Origin: Bifidobacterium breve
GTDB lineage: Bacteria > Actinomycetota > Actinomycetes > Nanopelagicales > Nanopelagicaceae
Assembly (NCBI GenBank): GCA_945883675.1
Contig: CAMCYA010000007.1
Span: 1 to 39,583, forward strand
DNA length: 39,583 nucleotides
Direction: 5' to 3'
Numbering within the stretch: position 1 is the first letter of the stretch; each line of letters opens with the position of its first letter. A program made the translations under genes and the position numbers. The notes beneath the pieces were generated by a model. It searched no databases and was not told where the DNA came from. It was given only the letters and a program-made list of their open reading frames with translations. Positions 8,253 to 17,681 of the stretch are shown here, one piece after another.

Positions 8253-10895
8253 GTGAGCAAAAACTCTTTTAACGCAAAGAAAAACTTGGAAGTTGCGGGT
8301 AAGAGTTTTGAGATTTTTGATATCTCGGCGGTCGAAGGCGCGGCCAACCTACCTTTTAGTTTGAAAGTATTGCTTGAAAACTTACTTCGAACAGAAGATG
8401 GCGCAAACATCACGCAGGAACACATCAAGGCATTAGCAAACTGGGACCCATCTATAGAGCCTGATACTGAGATTCAATTTACCCCTGCAAGAGTTGTGAT
8501 GCAGGATTTCACGGGCGTTCCATGCGTGGTAGACCTTGCAACAATGCGTGAGGCAATCGTTGAGTTAGGTGGCGATCCCGCAAAAGTGAATCCGCTTGCT
8601 CCTGCAGAGCTAGTTATTGATCACTCGGTTATTGCAGATAAATTTGGCACCAAAGATTCTTTTGAACAAAATACAGATATTGAATACGAGCGAAACCAAG
8701 AACGCTATAGGTTTTTGCGTTGGGGGCAGAGTGCATTTGATGAGTTCAAAGTCGTACCTCCTGGAACGGGAATCGTCCATCAAGTAAACATTGAATATTT
8801 AGCTCGAGTAGTAATGATTCGAACCGTTGATGGAGTTGTGCGAGCTTATCCAGATACAGTTGTAGGAACAGATTCACACACAACAATGGTTAATGGACTT
8901 GGTGTTTTAGGGTGGGGAGTAGGCGGAATTGAGGCCGAAGCTGCACTTTTGGGTCAGCCAGTTTCCATGCTCATTCCAAGTGTTGTTGGATTTAAATTGA
9001 CGGGTCAGCTTCCTCTAGGAACTACAGCAACAGACATGGCCCTAACGATTACAGAGATTTTGCGCAAGGTTGGAGTTGTCGGAAAGTTTGTTGAGTTCTT
9101 TGGTTCTGGTGTTGCCTCTGTTCCAATGGCTAACCGCACGACAATCGGAAATATGAGCCCTGAATATGGATCAACATGTGCGATATTTCCAATAGATGAA
9201 GAAACACTTCGATATCTTCGTTTAACTGGACGCAGTGATGAGCAGATTGCACTTGTTCAAGAGTATGCAAAAAAGCAGGGAATGTGGCATGACCCATCTG
9301 TTGAACCGCGCTTCTCACAAGTAGTCGAACTAGATCTTTCAACTGTTGTTCCATCAATTTCTGGACCAAAAAGACCACAGGATCGAATTGCACTTAGTGA
9401 TTCAAAAGAGGCCTTCGAAAAGGTATTACCAACATATTTGAGCGAGAAAACAAACAAGGGTGAAGTTAAAGCAGGATCAACGCGTGTTAAAAATGGAGAT
9501 GTAGTAATTGCATCAATTACATCCTGTACAAATACATCAAACCCTTCAGTCATGATCGGTGCTGCATTACTTGCTAAGAAGGCTGTTGAAAAAGGATTAA
9601 AATCAAAGCCTTGGGTTAAAACAACTCTTGCCCCAGGATCTAAAGTTGTTACCGATTATTACGATCGTGCAGATTTAACGCAATATATGCAGGCACTTGG
9701 CTTCCACTTAGTCGGATATGGCTGTGTTACATGTATTGGAAACTCTGGCCCATTGCCAATCGAAGTTGGTAAAGCTATCCACGAAGGTGATTTAGCTGTA
9801 ACTGCCGTGCTCTCGGGTAACCGAAACTTTGAAGGTCGTATCAGCCCAGAGGTGAAGATGAATTACTTGGCATCCCCACCTTTAGTTGTTGCCTATGCGA
9901 TTGCCGGAACCATGGACCATGACTTCGAAAAAGACTCTTTGGGTAAAGACACTGATGGAAAAGATGTGTATCTAAAGGACATCTGGCCATCACCTCAGGA
10001 GATTCAGAGCGTTATCGATTCATCTATCTCTTCTGAGATGTTTAAGAAAGATTACGCAACCGTCTTTGAAGGCGATCACCGATGGAAATCACTTGCTACG
10101 CCAACTGGAAAGATTTTTGAGTGGGACGCAAAGTCAACCTATGTTCGCAGGCCACCATATTTTGATGGAATGCCTAAGCAACCAACCCCCGTTACAGATA
10201 TCTCAGGCGCACGTGTTCTAGCAATTTTGGGAGATTCAGTAACAACCGATCACATTTCTCCTGCTGGAAACATTAAAGCGGATTCACCTGCAGGTATTTA
10301 TCTTGCAGAACACGGCATTGATCGCGTTGACTTTAACTCTTATGGATCAAGACGTGGAAACCATGAAATTATGATCCGTGGAACTTTCGCAAATATTCGT
10401 TTAAAGAATCTCTTGCTAGATGGCGTAGAAGGTGGATTTACTCGCAACTTCCTAAGCGGTGGAGAACAAACGACCATTTTCGATGCATCTATGGCCTATC
10501 AAAACGCTGGAGTTCCATTAGTAATTCTTGCCGGGAAAGAATATGGATCTGGTTCATCACGCGATTGGGCTGCAAAAGGAACTGCGCTACTTGGCGTGCG
10601 AGTCGTGATTGCAGAAAGCTTTGAACGAATTCACCGCTCCAACCTCATTGGAATGGGCGTGCTTCCCTTAGAGTTTAAAAAGGGAGACTCAGCTGCCTCT
10701 TTAGGATTAACTGGATCTGAAGTTTTCTCTATCTCTGGAATCACGGCTCTCAACACTGGTGGAGTTCCTAAAGAGCTCACCGTAACGGCAGGAGATAAGA
10801 GTTTCTCCGCCAAAGTCAGAATTGATACGCCAGGAGAAGCTGATTACTACCGCCACGGTGGAATTATGCAGTTCGTTCTGCGTTCACTTCTGTAA
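8253..10895 (+). CDS. acnA: aconitate hydratase AcnA
   Basis: Aconitase isomerises citrate and isocitrate in the TCA cycle using a [4Fe-4S] cluster. The 880-residue protein has the AcnA/IRP-type length and order. Cluster ligands are Cys425 ([11 protein letters not shown]) and Cys491/Cys494 ([15 protein letters not shown]). The C-terminal swivel domain carries [15 protein letters not shown] and [16 protein letters not shown]. The start is GTG 8253 with GGGG about 6 bases upstream. A TATCTT at 8211-8216, overlapping the upstream stop, could be the -10, giving a short leader. dxs, which often follows in actinobacteria, is absent here. Confidence 0.97.
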   Translation: MSKNSFNAKKNLEVAGKSFEIFDISAVEGAANLPFSLKVLLENLLRTEDGANITQEHIKALANWDPSIEPDTEIQFTPARVVMQDFTGVPCVVDLATMREAIVELGGDPAKVNPLAPAELVIDHSVIADKFGTKDSFEQNTDIEYERNQERYRFLRWGQSAFDEFKVVPPGTGIVHQVNIEYLARVVMIRTVDGVVRAYPDTVVGTDSHTTMVNGLGVLGWGVGGIEAEAALLGQPVSMLIPSVVGFKLTGQLPLGTTATDMALTITEILRKVGVVGKFVEFFGSGVASVPMANRTTIGNMSPEYGSTCAIFPIDEETLRYLRLTGRSDEQIALVQEYAKKQGMWHDPSVEPRFSQVVELDLSTVVPSISGPKRPQDRIALSDSKEAFEKVLPTYLSEKTNKGEVKAGSTRVKNGDVVIASITSCTNTSNPSVMIGAALLAKKAVEKGLKSKPWVKTTLAPGSKVVTDYYDRADLTQYMQALGFHLVGYGCVTCIGNSGPLPIEVGKAIHEGDLAVTAVLSGNRNFEGRISPEVKMNYLASPPLVVAYAIAGTMDHDFEKDSLGKDTDGKDVYLKDIWPSPQEIQSVIDSSISSEMFKKDYATVFEGDHRWKSLATPTGKIFEWDAKSTYVRRPPYFDGMPKQPTPVTDISGARVLAILGDSVTTDHISPAGNIKADSPAGIYLAEHGIDRVDFNSYGSRRGNHEIMIRGTFANIRLKNLLLDGVEGGFTRNFLSGGEQTTIFDASMAYQNAGVPLVILAGKEYGSGSSRDWAAKGTALLGVRVVIAESFERIHRSNLIGMGVLPLEFKKGDSAASLGLTGSEVFSISGITALNTGGVPKELTVTAGDKSFSAKVRIDTPGEADYYRHGGIMQFVLRSLL

Positions 10896-10902
10896 AAACT
10901 AA

Positions 10903-13020
10903 CTATTTCTTAGCGGGTAGAGATGCAACACCTTTTTCGTGGAATCGCTTACCTGAAACGGCTTCACTAATTCCCGCGCGATCAAGGTAAGGCAGAATTC
11001 CACCCAGATGCATAGGCCAACCAGCACCCATTAACATGCACAAATCAATTTCAGCAGGAGTTGATACAACGCCCTCATCCAACATGGATCTAGCTTCTTC
11101 GGCTAACGCTTTCAGCGCGCGATCACGTACTTGTTCGGCCGTTGAAGGTGAACTTCCTTTTTCTATAAGAGCTACCGCTGCTGGATTTGGTGAATAAGTT
11201 CCAACTTCATTTTTTATGTAGAAGTTTCGAACACTTTCTTTAACCATGCGCTGCATAGTTGGTGAAATTCGATATCGAGGTCCAAGATTTTTATGCAAAG
11301 TCTCTGACACATGAAGTGCAACCCCTGGACCAACAAGGTCTAGAAGCTGGAATGGAGACATCGGGAATCCAATCTCCATCATGGCAGCATCTGCAACTGC
11401 AGGAGGAGTTCCTTCATCTACAGCGTCTGTAACTTCACCCATAAATCGAGTCAGGAGTCGATTTACAACAAAGCCTGGAGCATCTTTACAGATGATCATG
11501 GTCTTCTTGAGCTCTTTACCCACTGCAATTGCGGTGGCAGTTGTTGCATCATCTGTAGTTGAAGTACGTGCAACTTCTAGCAATGGCATTACTGCGACTG
11601 GATTAAAGAAGTGGAATCCGACGACTCGTTCTGGATTCTTTAACCCTTGAGTCATTGCTTCAACAGATAGAGAAGAAGTATTTGTTGCAAGTACACACTC
11701 GGGGGAGACGATACTTTCTAGCTTCTTAAACAGTTCTTGCTTTAAAGAAAGCTCTTCGAAAATTGCTTCGATAATGAAATCACAGTTTGCAAAGGTTTTT
11801 TGGTCGGCAGAACCTGAGATCAAAAGAGCAAGGCGGGCGGCAGATTCGGCGCTCATGCGCTTTTTCTCAACCAATTTTTGGAGTTCGTTCTTAACCCAAG
11901 TAACACCTTTATCTGCTCGTTCTTGATCAATATCAGTCATGACAACTGGGCACTTAAGATTTCTCAGTAAGAGCAACGCTAGTTGGGATGCCATTAAACC
12001 TGCACCGACTACTCCAACTTTTGCGACCTTACGTGCTAGGGCAGGCTTAGGTGCACCCTCAACTTTTTTCCGCTTTTTCTGTATCAAGTTGAATGCATAA
12101 AGAGATGAACGGAGTGGATCAGACATAACAAGGTCAGCTAATACTTTGTCCTCAGCATCAAAACCAGTTCCCAAGTCGCTTTTTCTTGCAGCAGCGATGA
12201 GCTCTAATGCTTTCGTTGGAGATGCTATTTCGGCGCCACCATATTTTTTCAGGGCCGCCGCTTTGCCTGTAGCAAGTGCTGTATCCCAAGCTGGATCATT
12301 GCTGTAATCAGGGCGATCGATTTTTGTACTTCCATTTAGAACCCCAACAGCAAATGCGATGGAACGTTCTAAATAATCTGCGGGATCAAAAACTGCATCG
12401 ACAACACCGAGCTTGAGGGCATCTTTCGATTTCAACATCGTGTTGTTATTAAGGGCGTTGAGCATGATTACTTGAACAGCGCGCTCTGGTCCAATGAGTT
12501 TAGGCAGGATTGTCGCTCCGCCCCATCCTGGAACTAGCCCCAGAAAGACTTCAGGAAGTGCGATAAATGCAGTGGATGAAAGTGTTCGATAATGGCAATG
12601 AAGGCCAACTTCAAGGCCACCACCCAGTGCAAGTCCATTAATGAAAGCAAAAGTTGGAATATTTGATTCACCTAACCTGCGGAAAACATCATGTCCAAGT
12701 TTTCCTATCGCCATTGCCTGGTTGTGATCATTTAAGTATGCAAGAGCAGAAAGGTCAGCACCTGCTGCAAATATAAATGGCTTACCAGTGATGGCAATAG
12801 CTTCGGGCTTTCTGGCTATAGCATCAGAAATTGCAGCATCTAGAGCGCTCAGTGATTGAGGTCCGAAGGTATTTGGTCTGTTGTGATCCAAAGAATTATC
12901 TAGCGTAATTAATGCTAAGGAGCCTTTTCCACCAAAAGCGGCTAAATCAATATCACGGACAAGTGCGTGCGTAACAACTTCTTCTGGCGCTCCTGCTGGC
13001 AAAGTTATATTTGTGCTCAT
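10903..13020 (-). CDS. FadB-type multifunctional enoyl-CoA hydratase / 3-hydroxyacyl-CoA dehydrogenase
   Basis: Catalyses hydration of enoyl-CoA and NAD-dependent oxidation of 3-hydroxyacyl-CoA in beta-oxidation. In the 705-residue protein an N-terminal crotonase domain (about 20-250) shows the oxyanion-hole segment KPFIFAAGADLSAL and the GGGLEVGLHCHY and LPEVFLGLVPGWGGA segments that carry the acidic residues. A 3HCDH NAD-binding domain (about 335-520) has VGVVGAGLMASQLALL and catalytic His in VGFHFFNPVAVMPLLEV. The C-terminal 3HCDH domain follows. Its start is 3 bases after the thiolase stop, forming a fadA-fadB pair. It ends 7 bases from the convergent acnA stop. Confidence 0.95.
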   Translation of the reverse strand: MSTNITLPAGAPEEVVTHALVRDIDLAAFGGKGSLALITLDNSLDHNRPNTFGPQSLSALDAAISDAIARKPEAIAITGKPFIFAAGADLSALAYLNDHNQAMAIGKLGHDVFRRLGESNIPTFAFINGLALGGGLEVGLHCHYRTLSSTAFIALPEVFLGLVPGWGGATILPKLIGPERAVQVIMLNALNNNTMLKSKDALKLGVVDAVFDPADYLERSIAFAVGVLNGSTKIDRPDYSNDPAWDTALATGKAAALKKYGGAEIASPTKALELIAAARKSDLGTGFDAEDKVLADLVMSDPLRSSLYAFNLIQKKRKKVEGAPKPALARKVAKVGVVGAGLMASQLALLLLRNLKCPVVMTDIDQERADKGVTWVKNELQKLVEKKRMSAESAARLALLISGSADQKTFANCDFIIEAIFEELSLKQELFKKLESIVSPECVLATNTSSLSVEAMTQGLKNPERVVGFHFFNPVAVMPLLEVARTSTTDDATTATAIAVGKELKKTMIICKDAPGFVVNRLLTRFMGEVTDAVDEGTPPAVADAAMMEIGFPMSPFQLLDLVGPGVALHVSETLHKNLGPRYRISPTMQRMVKESVRNFYIKNEVGTYSPNPAAVALIEKGSSPSTAEQVRDRALKALAEEARSMLDEGVVSTPAEIDLCMLMGAGWPMHLGGILPYLDRAGISEAVSGKRFHEKGVASLPAKK

Positions 13021-13022
13021 AA

Positions 13023-14210
13023 TTATTTAGTTCCCTTGAAGTGTGGATTTTCCCAGATGACGGTGCCACCCATGCCTAAACCAATACACATCGTTGTAAT
13101 GCCATATCGAACCTCTGGTTTTTCTTCGAAGGTGCGCGCAAGGTTGAGCATCAATCGAACTCCTGAAGAGGCCAGTGGGTGACCAACAGCGATCGCACCA
13201 CCATATGGATTTACACGAGGATCATCATCGGCAATTCCGAAGTGATCTAAGAAGGCAATTACTTGAACTGCAAAAGCTTCATTAACTTCAAATGCACCGA
13301 TATCTTCAATTTTTAATCCGGCCTGCTTTAAAGCTTTAAGCGTTGCTGGTACGGGTCCGTATCCCATAATCTCTGGCTCTACTCCTACGAATGCAAAAGT
13401 AACAAGTTTTGCTTTAATCGTTAGACCAAGCTCTAATGCTTTTTCTTCGCTAGCAAGTAATGCTGCTGTTGCACCATCATTTAGCCCTGAAGAGTTACCA
13501 GGTGTAACGCGTCCAGCTGGTCGAAACGGAGTTTTCAGTCCAGCTAAGCCTTCCATCGTTGTTTGAGGACGAGGTGGTTCATCTACTGTTGCAACGCCCC
13601 AACCAAGTTCAGCATTTCTTGCTGCAGTTGGAATTAAATCTCTTTGGATTTTTCCCTCGCTGTAGGCCTTTGCAGTTTTGATCTGTGAGTTAAGTGCGTA
13701 TTGATCTGCGCGTTGCTTTGTTAACTGTGGGAAACGATCATGCAAACGCTCAGCAGTTGCACCCATGGCAAGTGCATCTTGTTCCACAATTCTTTCAGCT
13801 AAATATCGAGGATTTGGATCTAGACCTTCGCCAATTGGGTGGTTACCCATGTGCTCGACTCCGCCAGCAATTGCTAACTCATTAGTTCCCATTGCAATTG
13901 CACCTGCAATAGTTGTTACTGCAGTCATCGCACCAGCGCACCATCTATCAATTGAATATCCGGGAACTGTGTTTGGAAGACCTGAAAGTAGCGCGGTGCT
14001 TCGACCAATGTTCATACCTTGATCACCGGTCTGAGTTGCTGCAGCAATTGCAACATCTTCAATTGTTGAACGATCTACTTTGGGATTGCGATCTAGCAAA
14101 CCACGGATTGCTCTAACCATTAAATCGTCAGCTCTCGTTCCGGCGTACATTCCGCCGGCCTTTCCAAATGGTGTACGGACGGCATCAACGAGGACAACGG
14201 TGCGAGTCAT
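13023..14210 (-). CDS. acetyl-CoA acyltransferase (thiolase)
   Basis: Thiolase II family enzyme that cleaves 3-ketoacyl-CoA with CoA, or condenses two acyl-CoA. The 395 residues contain the full catalytic set: nucleophile Cys91 (YSIDRWCAGAMTAV), VNEAFA, His in GGAIAVGHPLASSG and the second cysteine in TTMCIGLGMGG. As the first gene of an operon with the FadB-type enzyme, its likely role is beta-oxidation rather than acetoacetyl-CoA synthesis. The ATG is preceded by AAGGGAAG as ribosome-binding site. The promoter region carries a perfect palindrome at the -35 (14244-14257). Confidence 0.95.
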   Translation of the reverse strand: MTRTVVLVDAVRTPFGKAGGMYAGTRADDLMVRAIRGLLDRNPKVDRSTIEDVAIAAATQTGDQGMNIGRSTALLSGLPNTVPGYSIDRWCAGAMTAVTTIAGAIAMGTNELAIAGGVEHMGNHPIGEGLDPNPRYLAERIVEQDALAMGATAERLHDRFPQLTKQRADQYALNSQIKTAKAYSEGKIQRDLIPTAARNAELGWGVATVDEPPRPQTTMEGLAGLKTPFRPAGRVTPGNSSGLNDGATAALLASEEKALELGLTIKAKLVTFAFVGVEPEIMGYGPVPATLKALKQAGLKIEDIGAFEVNEAFAVQVIAFLDHFGIADDDPRVNPYGGAIAVGHPLASSGVRLMLNLARTFEEKPEVRYGITTMCIGLGMGGTVIWENPHFKGTK

Positions 14211-14228
14211 GAAACTTCCCTTGTTAGC

Positions 14229-14234
14229 GGTATA
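14229..14234 (-). promoter_or_regulatory. candidate -10 of thiolase-fadB operon
   Basis: TATACC on the minus strand. With a 17-base spacer the -35 would be TTACTC at 14252-14257, the right arm of the palindrome. The resulting leader of roughly 12 bases contains the ribosome-binding site AAGGGAAG. Confidence 0.4.
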
Positions 14235-14243
14235 GGGAAGATG

Positions 14244-14257
14244 TTACTCGTGAGTAA
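14244..14257. promoter_or_regulatory. palindromic operator upstream of beta-oxidation operon
   Basis: TTACTCGTGAGTAA has perfect 6-base arms (TTACTC/GAGTAA) around GT and overlaps the predicted -35 of the thiolase-fadB promoter. Its position fits repression by a TetR- or GntR-type acyl-CoA-responsive regulator. The regulator is not encoded nearby, so its identity is unknown. Confidence 0.5.
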
Positions 14258-14300
14258 GGTCTCTGGACAATGCCAAATCAACGAGGTCGGGTGGAGTAAA

Positions 14301-15587
14301 TCACTCCGGGCTTACGGGTGCTTCTTCTTCTACAGGAGCCGGAACTGCCTCTTTTTCTAACAGGGCCTCAGATATCGCCTGTCCTACCAAGTTAACCTGC
14401 CATGAGCGAGCACCGAGAGAGAGAAGCTGTGTTTGAACCGCCTCAACCTGCAAATTTTCAGTCGATCCCGCAGGAGGGCTCCAGCAAATTCGACGAACTA
14501 ATTCTGGCGTAATTAAGTTTTCTACAGGAATATTGTTTTCTTCAGATATCTTTTCAAGGCCTACACGGGCATGTGAAAGTGGGGCATATTTTTCAGGGAA
14601 TTTATCTCGCCATAATTTAATCGGCGGCAAGGTATCTGCATTTGTCCGCATTTGTGGCCATTCTTGTTCTGGCAGCGCAACAGCCGATGCGATACTTTCA
14701 AGCCATAAAGGTAAGTTCTCGAGCCAACGAGCACGTAGCCCTAATGGCCGCAATGCTTTTTCAAACTCTTTTTTCGTGGCAGGAGCAGCCATGGCTAACT
14801 CAACAATTGCGTTGTCGTTGAGAAGTTTGCCCTGTGCGATATCGCTTTGACTTGCAATCTTGTCGCGCGCAATCCATAAAGATCGAATAATAGCTAATTG
14901 ATCTCTTCGCTTAATCTTGTGCATTCCAGAGGTTCTTCGCCATGGATCAACTCGTGGAGCTGTGGGAGGTGCGGCCAAAATTGAGGCAAACTCTTCTAAA
15001 GCCCATGGAAGTTTCTTGCTCTCCAATAACATTTGATACATTCGATCTCGGAGTTCAACCAAAAGTTCAACATCTAATGCCGCATATGTCAGCCAAGTTG
15101 CAGGAAGCGGACGTACTGACCAATCAGCGGCGCTGTGCTCTTTAGCTAAGGAGACACCCATCAAAGATTCAAGAAGTGGTCCTAATCCAACCCGTGGCAA
15201 CCCTGCAATTCTGCCTGCAAGTTCGGTATCAAATAATTTAATGGGGTTGATTCCAATTTCACGAAGACAGGGAAGATCTTGAGTGCTGGCATGCAAAATT
15301 ACTTCATCTGTATTTAGTAGATCATTTAATTCCAAAATTGTGGGGTGATTAATTCCAAATGGAATGGGATCTATGAGGTGAAGGCCACCACCATTTCTTT
15401 TTATCTGAATTAAATAGGCTCGAGCGCTATATCTAAATCCTGAGGCTCGCTCAGCATCAACAGCAAAAGCTCCACTTCCAAGGCGCAGCTCTTCAATGGC
15501 GCTCTCAAGAGCTGAATCAGTATCTATGGGTTCAGGTGTGCCGCCAGCAGGGGCAAGTAATGGAACCGCAACAATCTCTTCACTCAT
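14301..15587 (-). CDS. rnd: ribonuclease D (DEDDy exonuclease + HRDC)
   Basis: A 3'-5' exoribonuclease for tRNA and structured RNA maturation. The 428-residue protein shows the DEDDy residues: Asp44 and Glu46 in AVDAERASG, Asp104 in HASTQDL, and Tyr168 and Asp172 in YAALDVELL. An HRDC domain (about 218-300) and a second C-terminal helical region follow, ending in a Glu/Pro-rich tail. It starts 2 bases after the DUF3000 stop, so DUF3000-rnd is an operon, as in mycobacteria and streptomycetes. No terminator is visible in the 90 bases before the thiolase gene. Confidence 0.93.
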   Translation of the reverse strand: MSEEIVAVPLLAPAGGTPEPIDTDSALESAIEELRLGSGAFAVDAERASGFRYSARAYLIQIKRNGGGLHLIDPIPFGINHPTILELNDLLNTDEVILHASTQDLPCLREIGINPIKLFDTELAGRIAGLPRVGLGPLLESLMGVSLAKEHSAADWSVRPLPATWLTYAALDVELLVELRDRMYQMLLESKKLPWALEEFASILAAPPTAPRVDPWRRTSGMHKIKRRDQLAIIRSLWIARDKIASQSDIAQGKLLNDNAIVELAMAAPATKKEFEKALRPLGLRARWLENLPLWLESIASAVALPEQEWPQMRTNADTLPPIKLWRDKFPEKYAPLSHARVGLEKISEENNIPVENLITPELVRRICWSPPAGSTENLQVEAVQTQLLSLGARSWQVNLVGQAISEALLEKEAVPAPVEEEAPVSPE

Positions 15588-15589
15588 AT

Positions 15590-16168
15590 TTAGTTGCGGC
15601 GATTAGATGTAATCGCAGAGACTCCTTCAGGAATTGGAGGCAATCCCGCTACTTCACAGATTAATTTGCACCAGCTTTCGATGTGATCGAGAATTAAACT
15701 CGGAGCACTCACTATCGGTGTCCATGAAGCACGGATCTCTATCTCCGCTTCATTTTTACGCGGCGACAATTTTCCAAAGGAAGCACTAGTCACTCGAGTA
15801 ACTGTGCCACTGGGGGAGTTATAGGAACAACCATTGTTGTCAAGAGATTCAAGAAACCAACTCCAGCCAACTTCAGGAAGTAGTGGATCCTCTTGCATAA
15901 TGGGATCAACATCGGCGCTGACAAATGTCACGCATCTAAATTCGCCATCCCATGTTGCTTGTCCGCCAGGTTCATGCAATAAAACAAAACGACCATTTGC
16001 AATTTCATCTTCTTTTTCGCCAAGTAATCCATTAGAAACATCGGCAGAAAAAGCAAAAGAATATGTTGCTAACTTTTGAGGTGCAGGTACCTCTGTAAGC
16101 ATTACTTCAGATCGTGGTGTAAAGGTGCGAAGCTGATCGATTAATCGCTCAAACCCATTCGCATCCAT
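15590..16168 (-). CDS. DUF3000 family protein
   Basis: This 192-residue soluble protein belongs to the actinobacterial DUF3000 family of unknown function. Conserved stretches are GRFVLLHEPGGQATWDG, FRCVTFVSADVDPIM, DPLLPEVGWSWFLESL, the SGTVTRVTSASFG strand and EIRASWTP. It sits directly upstream of RNase D, its conserved partner, which hints at a role in RNA metabolism but no more. TATCCT ends 6 bases before the ATG, and it is divergent from the EamA gene, so it is probably leaderless. Confidence 0.9.
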   Translation of the reverse strand: MDANGFERLIDQLRTFTPRSEVMLTEVPAPQKLATYSFAFSADVSNGLLGEKEDEIANGRFVLLHEPGGQATWDGEFRCVTFVSADVDPIMQEDPLLPEVGWSWFLESLDNNGCSYNSPSGTVTRVTSASFGKLSPRKNEAEIEIRASWTPIVSAPSLILDHIESWCKLICEVAGLPPIPEGVSAITSNRRN

Positions 16169-16174
16169 GTTCTA

Positions 16175-16180
16175 AGGATA
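16175..16180 (-). promoter_or_regulatory. leaderless -10 of DUF3000-rnd operon
   Basis: TATCCT on the minus strand, exactly 6 bases before ATG 16168, with no ribosome-binding site. Confidence 0.55.
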
Positions 16181-16216
16181 AAGATTACCGATAGGTTTTC
16201 ATGGGAGGCGGGGCGG

Positions 16217-16222
16217 TAGGCT
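16217..16222 (+). promoter_or_regulatory. leaderless -10 of EamA gene
   Basis: TAGGCT followed by exactly 6 bases and ATG 16229. This geometry argues against the longer TTG start at 16223. Confidence 0.6.
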
Positions 16223-16228
16223 TTGACT

Positions 16229-17068
16229 ATGGCATCGTTATTAGCGCTTCTCTCTAGTGCGTTATGGGGATCGGCCGATTTTTTCGCCGGTCGAATGAGT
16301 AAGAAGCATCATCCATTTGCAGTCTTGGGCTTTTCTCAGGTGATTGGATTATTTGTTGGATTATTAATCCTTGTAATCTCTGGAAATTGGCAGGGAAAAG
16401 TATTTGGTTTTGATGGTTATTTAATTCCAGGTGCCTTGGCAGGTTTAGCAGGATACATTGGTCTTGCATGTTTGTATGAAGGGTTATCTACTGGACGAAT
16501 GGGAGTAGTTGCTCCAATAAGTTCAATGAGTGCAATTGTTCCACTTGCCTATGCCTTAGCAACCGGTGATGTGCTTTCAACTTTGGCCTCTGTTGGCGTG
16601 TTCATCGCACTTATTGGTGTGTTTTGCGCAAGTGGACCGGAGTTATCTCAGGGGATGCCGATCAAACCTTTGTTACTTGCATTAGGTGCAGCTGCAGGTT
16701 TTGGACTTTCACTTACTTTCATAGCCGTTGGTTCTGAATCAAGTGCTTTATTAACGATGGTTTCAATGCGTGGTGCAACTTTCTTCGTTACGATTTCAAT
16801 TGCATTGAAATTTAGAACCACAGGTAAATTTGGAAGAAAAGATCTACCACTCTTGATATTCATCGGAGCGGCAGATTTCCTGGCTAATCTATTGCTTGGA
16901 GTGGCCACTACAAAGGGGTTAATTTCAGTCGCGATGGTGTTTGGCTCTCTTTATCCGATAGCGACAGCTTTATTGGCCTTTAAATTTCTTAATGAGCGCC
17001 TCCATAAGGTTCAATACGTCGGGATTGCATTAGCAGTTAGTGGCGTATCTCTGATCTCAGCTTTTTAG
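16229..17068 (+). CDS. EamA/DMT-superfamily transporter
   Basis: An inner-membrane permease of the drug/metabolite transporter superfamily with about ten membrane helices in two EamA repeats (about 1-130 and 147-279). The first repeat opens with MASLLALLSSALWGSADFFA, typical of EamA. The second contains LGAAAGFGLSLTFIAVG, and the protein ends in PIATALLAFKFLNERL and a final helix. ATG 16229 (279 residues) is preferred over TTG 16223 because of the TAGGCT-N6 promoter. Substrate is unknown; members export amino acids or metabolites or take up nucleotides and sugars. Confidence 0.88.
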   Translation: MASLLALLSSALWGSADFFAGRMSKKHHPFAVLGFSQVIGLFVGLLILVISGNWQGKVFGFDGYLIPGALAGLAGYIGLACLYEGLSTGRMGVVAPISSMSAIVPLAYALATGDVLSTLASVGVFIALIGVFCASGPELSQGMPIKPLLLALGAAAGFGLSLTFIAVGSESSALLTMVSMRGATFFVTISIALKFRTTGKFGRKDLPLLIFIGAADFLANLLLGVATTKGLISVAMVFGSLYPIATALLAFKFLNERLHKVQYVGIALAVSGVSLISAF

Positions 17069-17087
17069 TAGTTGATAAAAGAATCCT

Positions 17088-17579
17088 CTAGTTAATAGCC
17101 GAATAGAATTGCGTGTCATCGATCTGCTTCATTTCTACATTCTTAAACTTAGATAAAAGAAGCTTCCAGTCCACAATGTTCTCACCGCCAGTTACCTGGG
17201 TTAGACTCAATTCAAGTTGGTCAATTTTTCCACTATTGACCAGATCCACAATCATTGCTGCTCCGCCTTCAATAAGAATATTCTCACCAAAGAGTTCGCG
17301 GGCCTTATTAACTGCTTCACCAGGCGAGCAATTCCATAACTGCGCAATTGGATTTTCTGGAACCGGATTGATTGAACCCCGCGAACAGACTATGAGCGGC
17401 GCAGGAGTGCGTTTGTAAGGCTCGCTGCGAGCGGTATTTCCGCCAATGATGATGACATCCACTCCACGTCGACGATTCAAAAAAATTGCACGATCTGTTT
17501 TCGAGGTGATATTTGCCGAACTAGCATTCTTTGTTGTGGAGCCATCTTGGCCGACCACCAAAGTTGCAACCGTACTCAT
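17088..17579 (-). CDS. stand-alone RibD C-terminal / dihydrofolate reductase-like protein
   Basis: This 163-residue protein resembles the RibD reductase (DHFR-fold) domain, which uses NADPH on a riboflavin precursor or pterin. Visible signatures are ATLVVGQDGST (VxxSLDGxI-like), GVDVIIIGGNTARSEP (DAxxxGxxTxxxDxP-like) and ILIEGGAAMIVDLVNSG (EGG motif). It is shorter than usual stand-alone members (about 220-260 residues), and no deaminase domain or other rib gene is adjacent. Activity is therefore uncertain. The gene is convergent with EamA and divergent from pimB. Confidence 0.75.
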   Translation of the reverse strand: MSTVATLVVGQDGSTTKNASSANITSKTDRAIFLNRRRGVDVIIIGGNTARSEPYKRTPAPLIVCSRGSINPVPENPIAQLWNCSPGEAVNKARELFGENILIEGGAAMIVDLVNSGKIDQLELSLTQVTGGENIVDWKLLLSKFKNVEMKQIDDTQFYSAIN

Positions 17580-17585
17580 TGGATA

Positions 17586-17591
17586 AGTATC
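17586..17591 (-). promoter_or_regulatory. leaderless -10 of RibD-C-like gene
   Basis: GATACT on the minus strand, exactly 6 bases before ATG 17579. The first base deviates from T, while the A at position 2 and T at position 6 are kept. Confidence 0.45.
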
Positions 17592-17668
17592 ACCTAACCG
17601 GGGCTCTTCTGGCAGAGATGCGATTGGAAACTAATGAAAGCCAGTTGAACTTGCAGGCCTCTCGGAGT

Positions 17669-17674
17669 TAGCCT
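17669..17674 (+). promoter_or_regulatory. leaderless -10 of pimB
   Basis: TAGCCT followed by 7 bases and ATG 17682, with no ribosome-binding site. Confidence 0.55.
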
Positions 17675-17681
17675 TATCTAT

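Noticed and set aside
8240-8272. Short [13 protein letters not shown] overlapping the acnA start
   Set aside because: No hexamer at the leaderless distance, and it runs out of frame into acnA without a coupling stop/start overlap. It is probably chance.
14293-14307. GGAGT...ACTCC inverted repeat at the rnd stop as terminator
   Set aside because: Only a 5-base stem and no T tract; it overlaps coding sequence.
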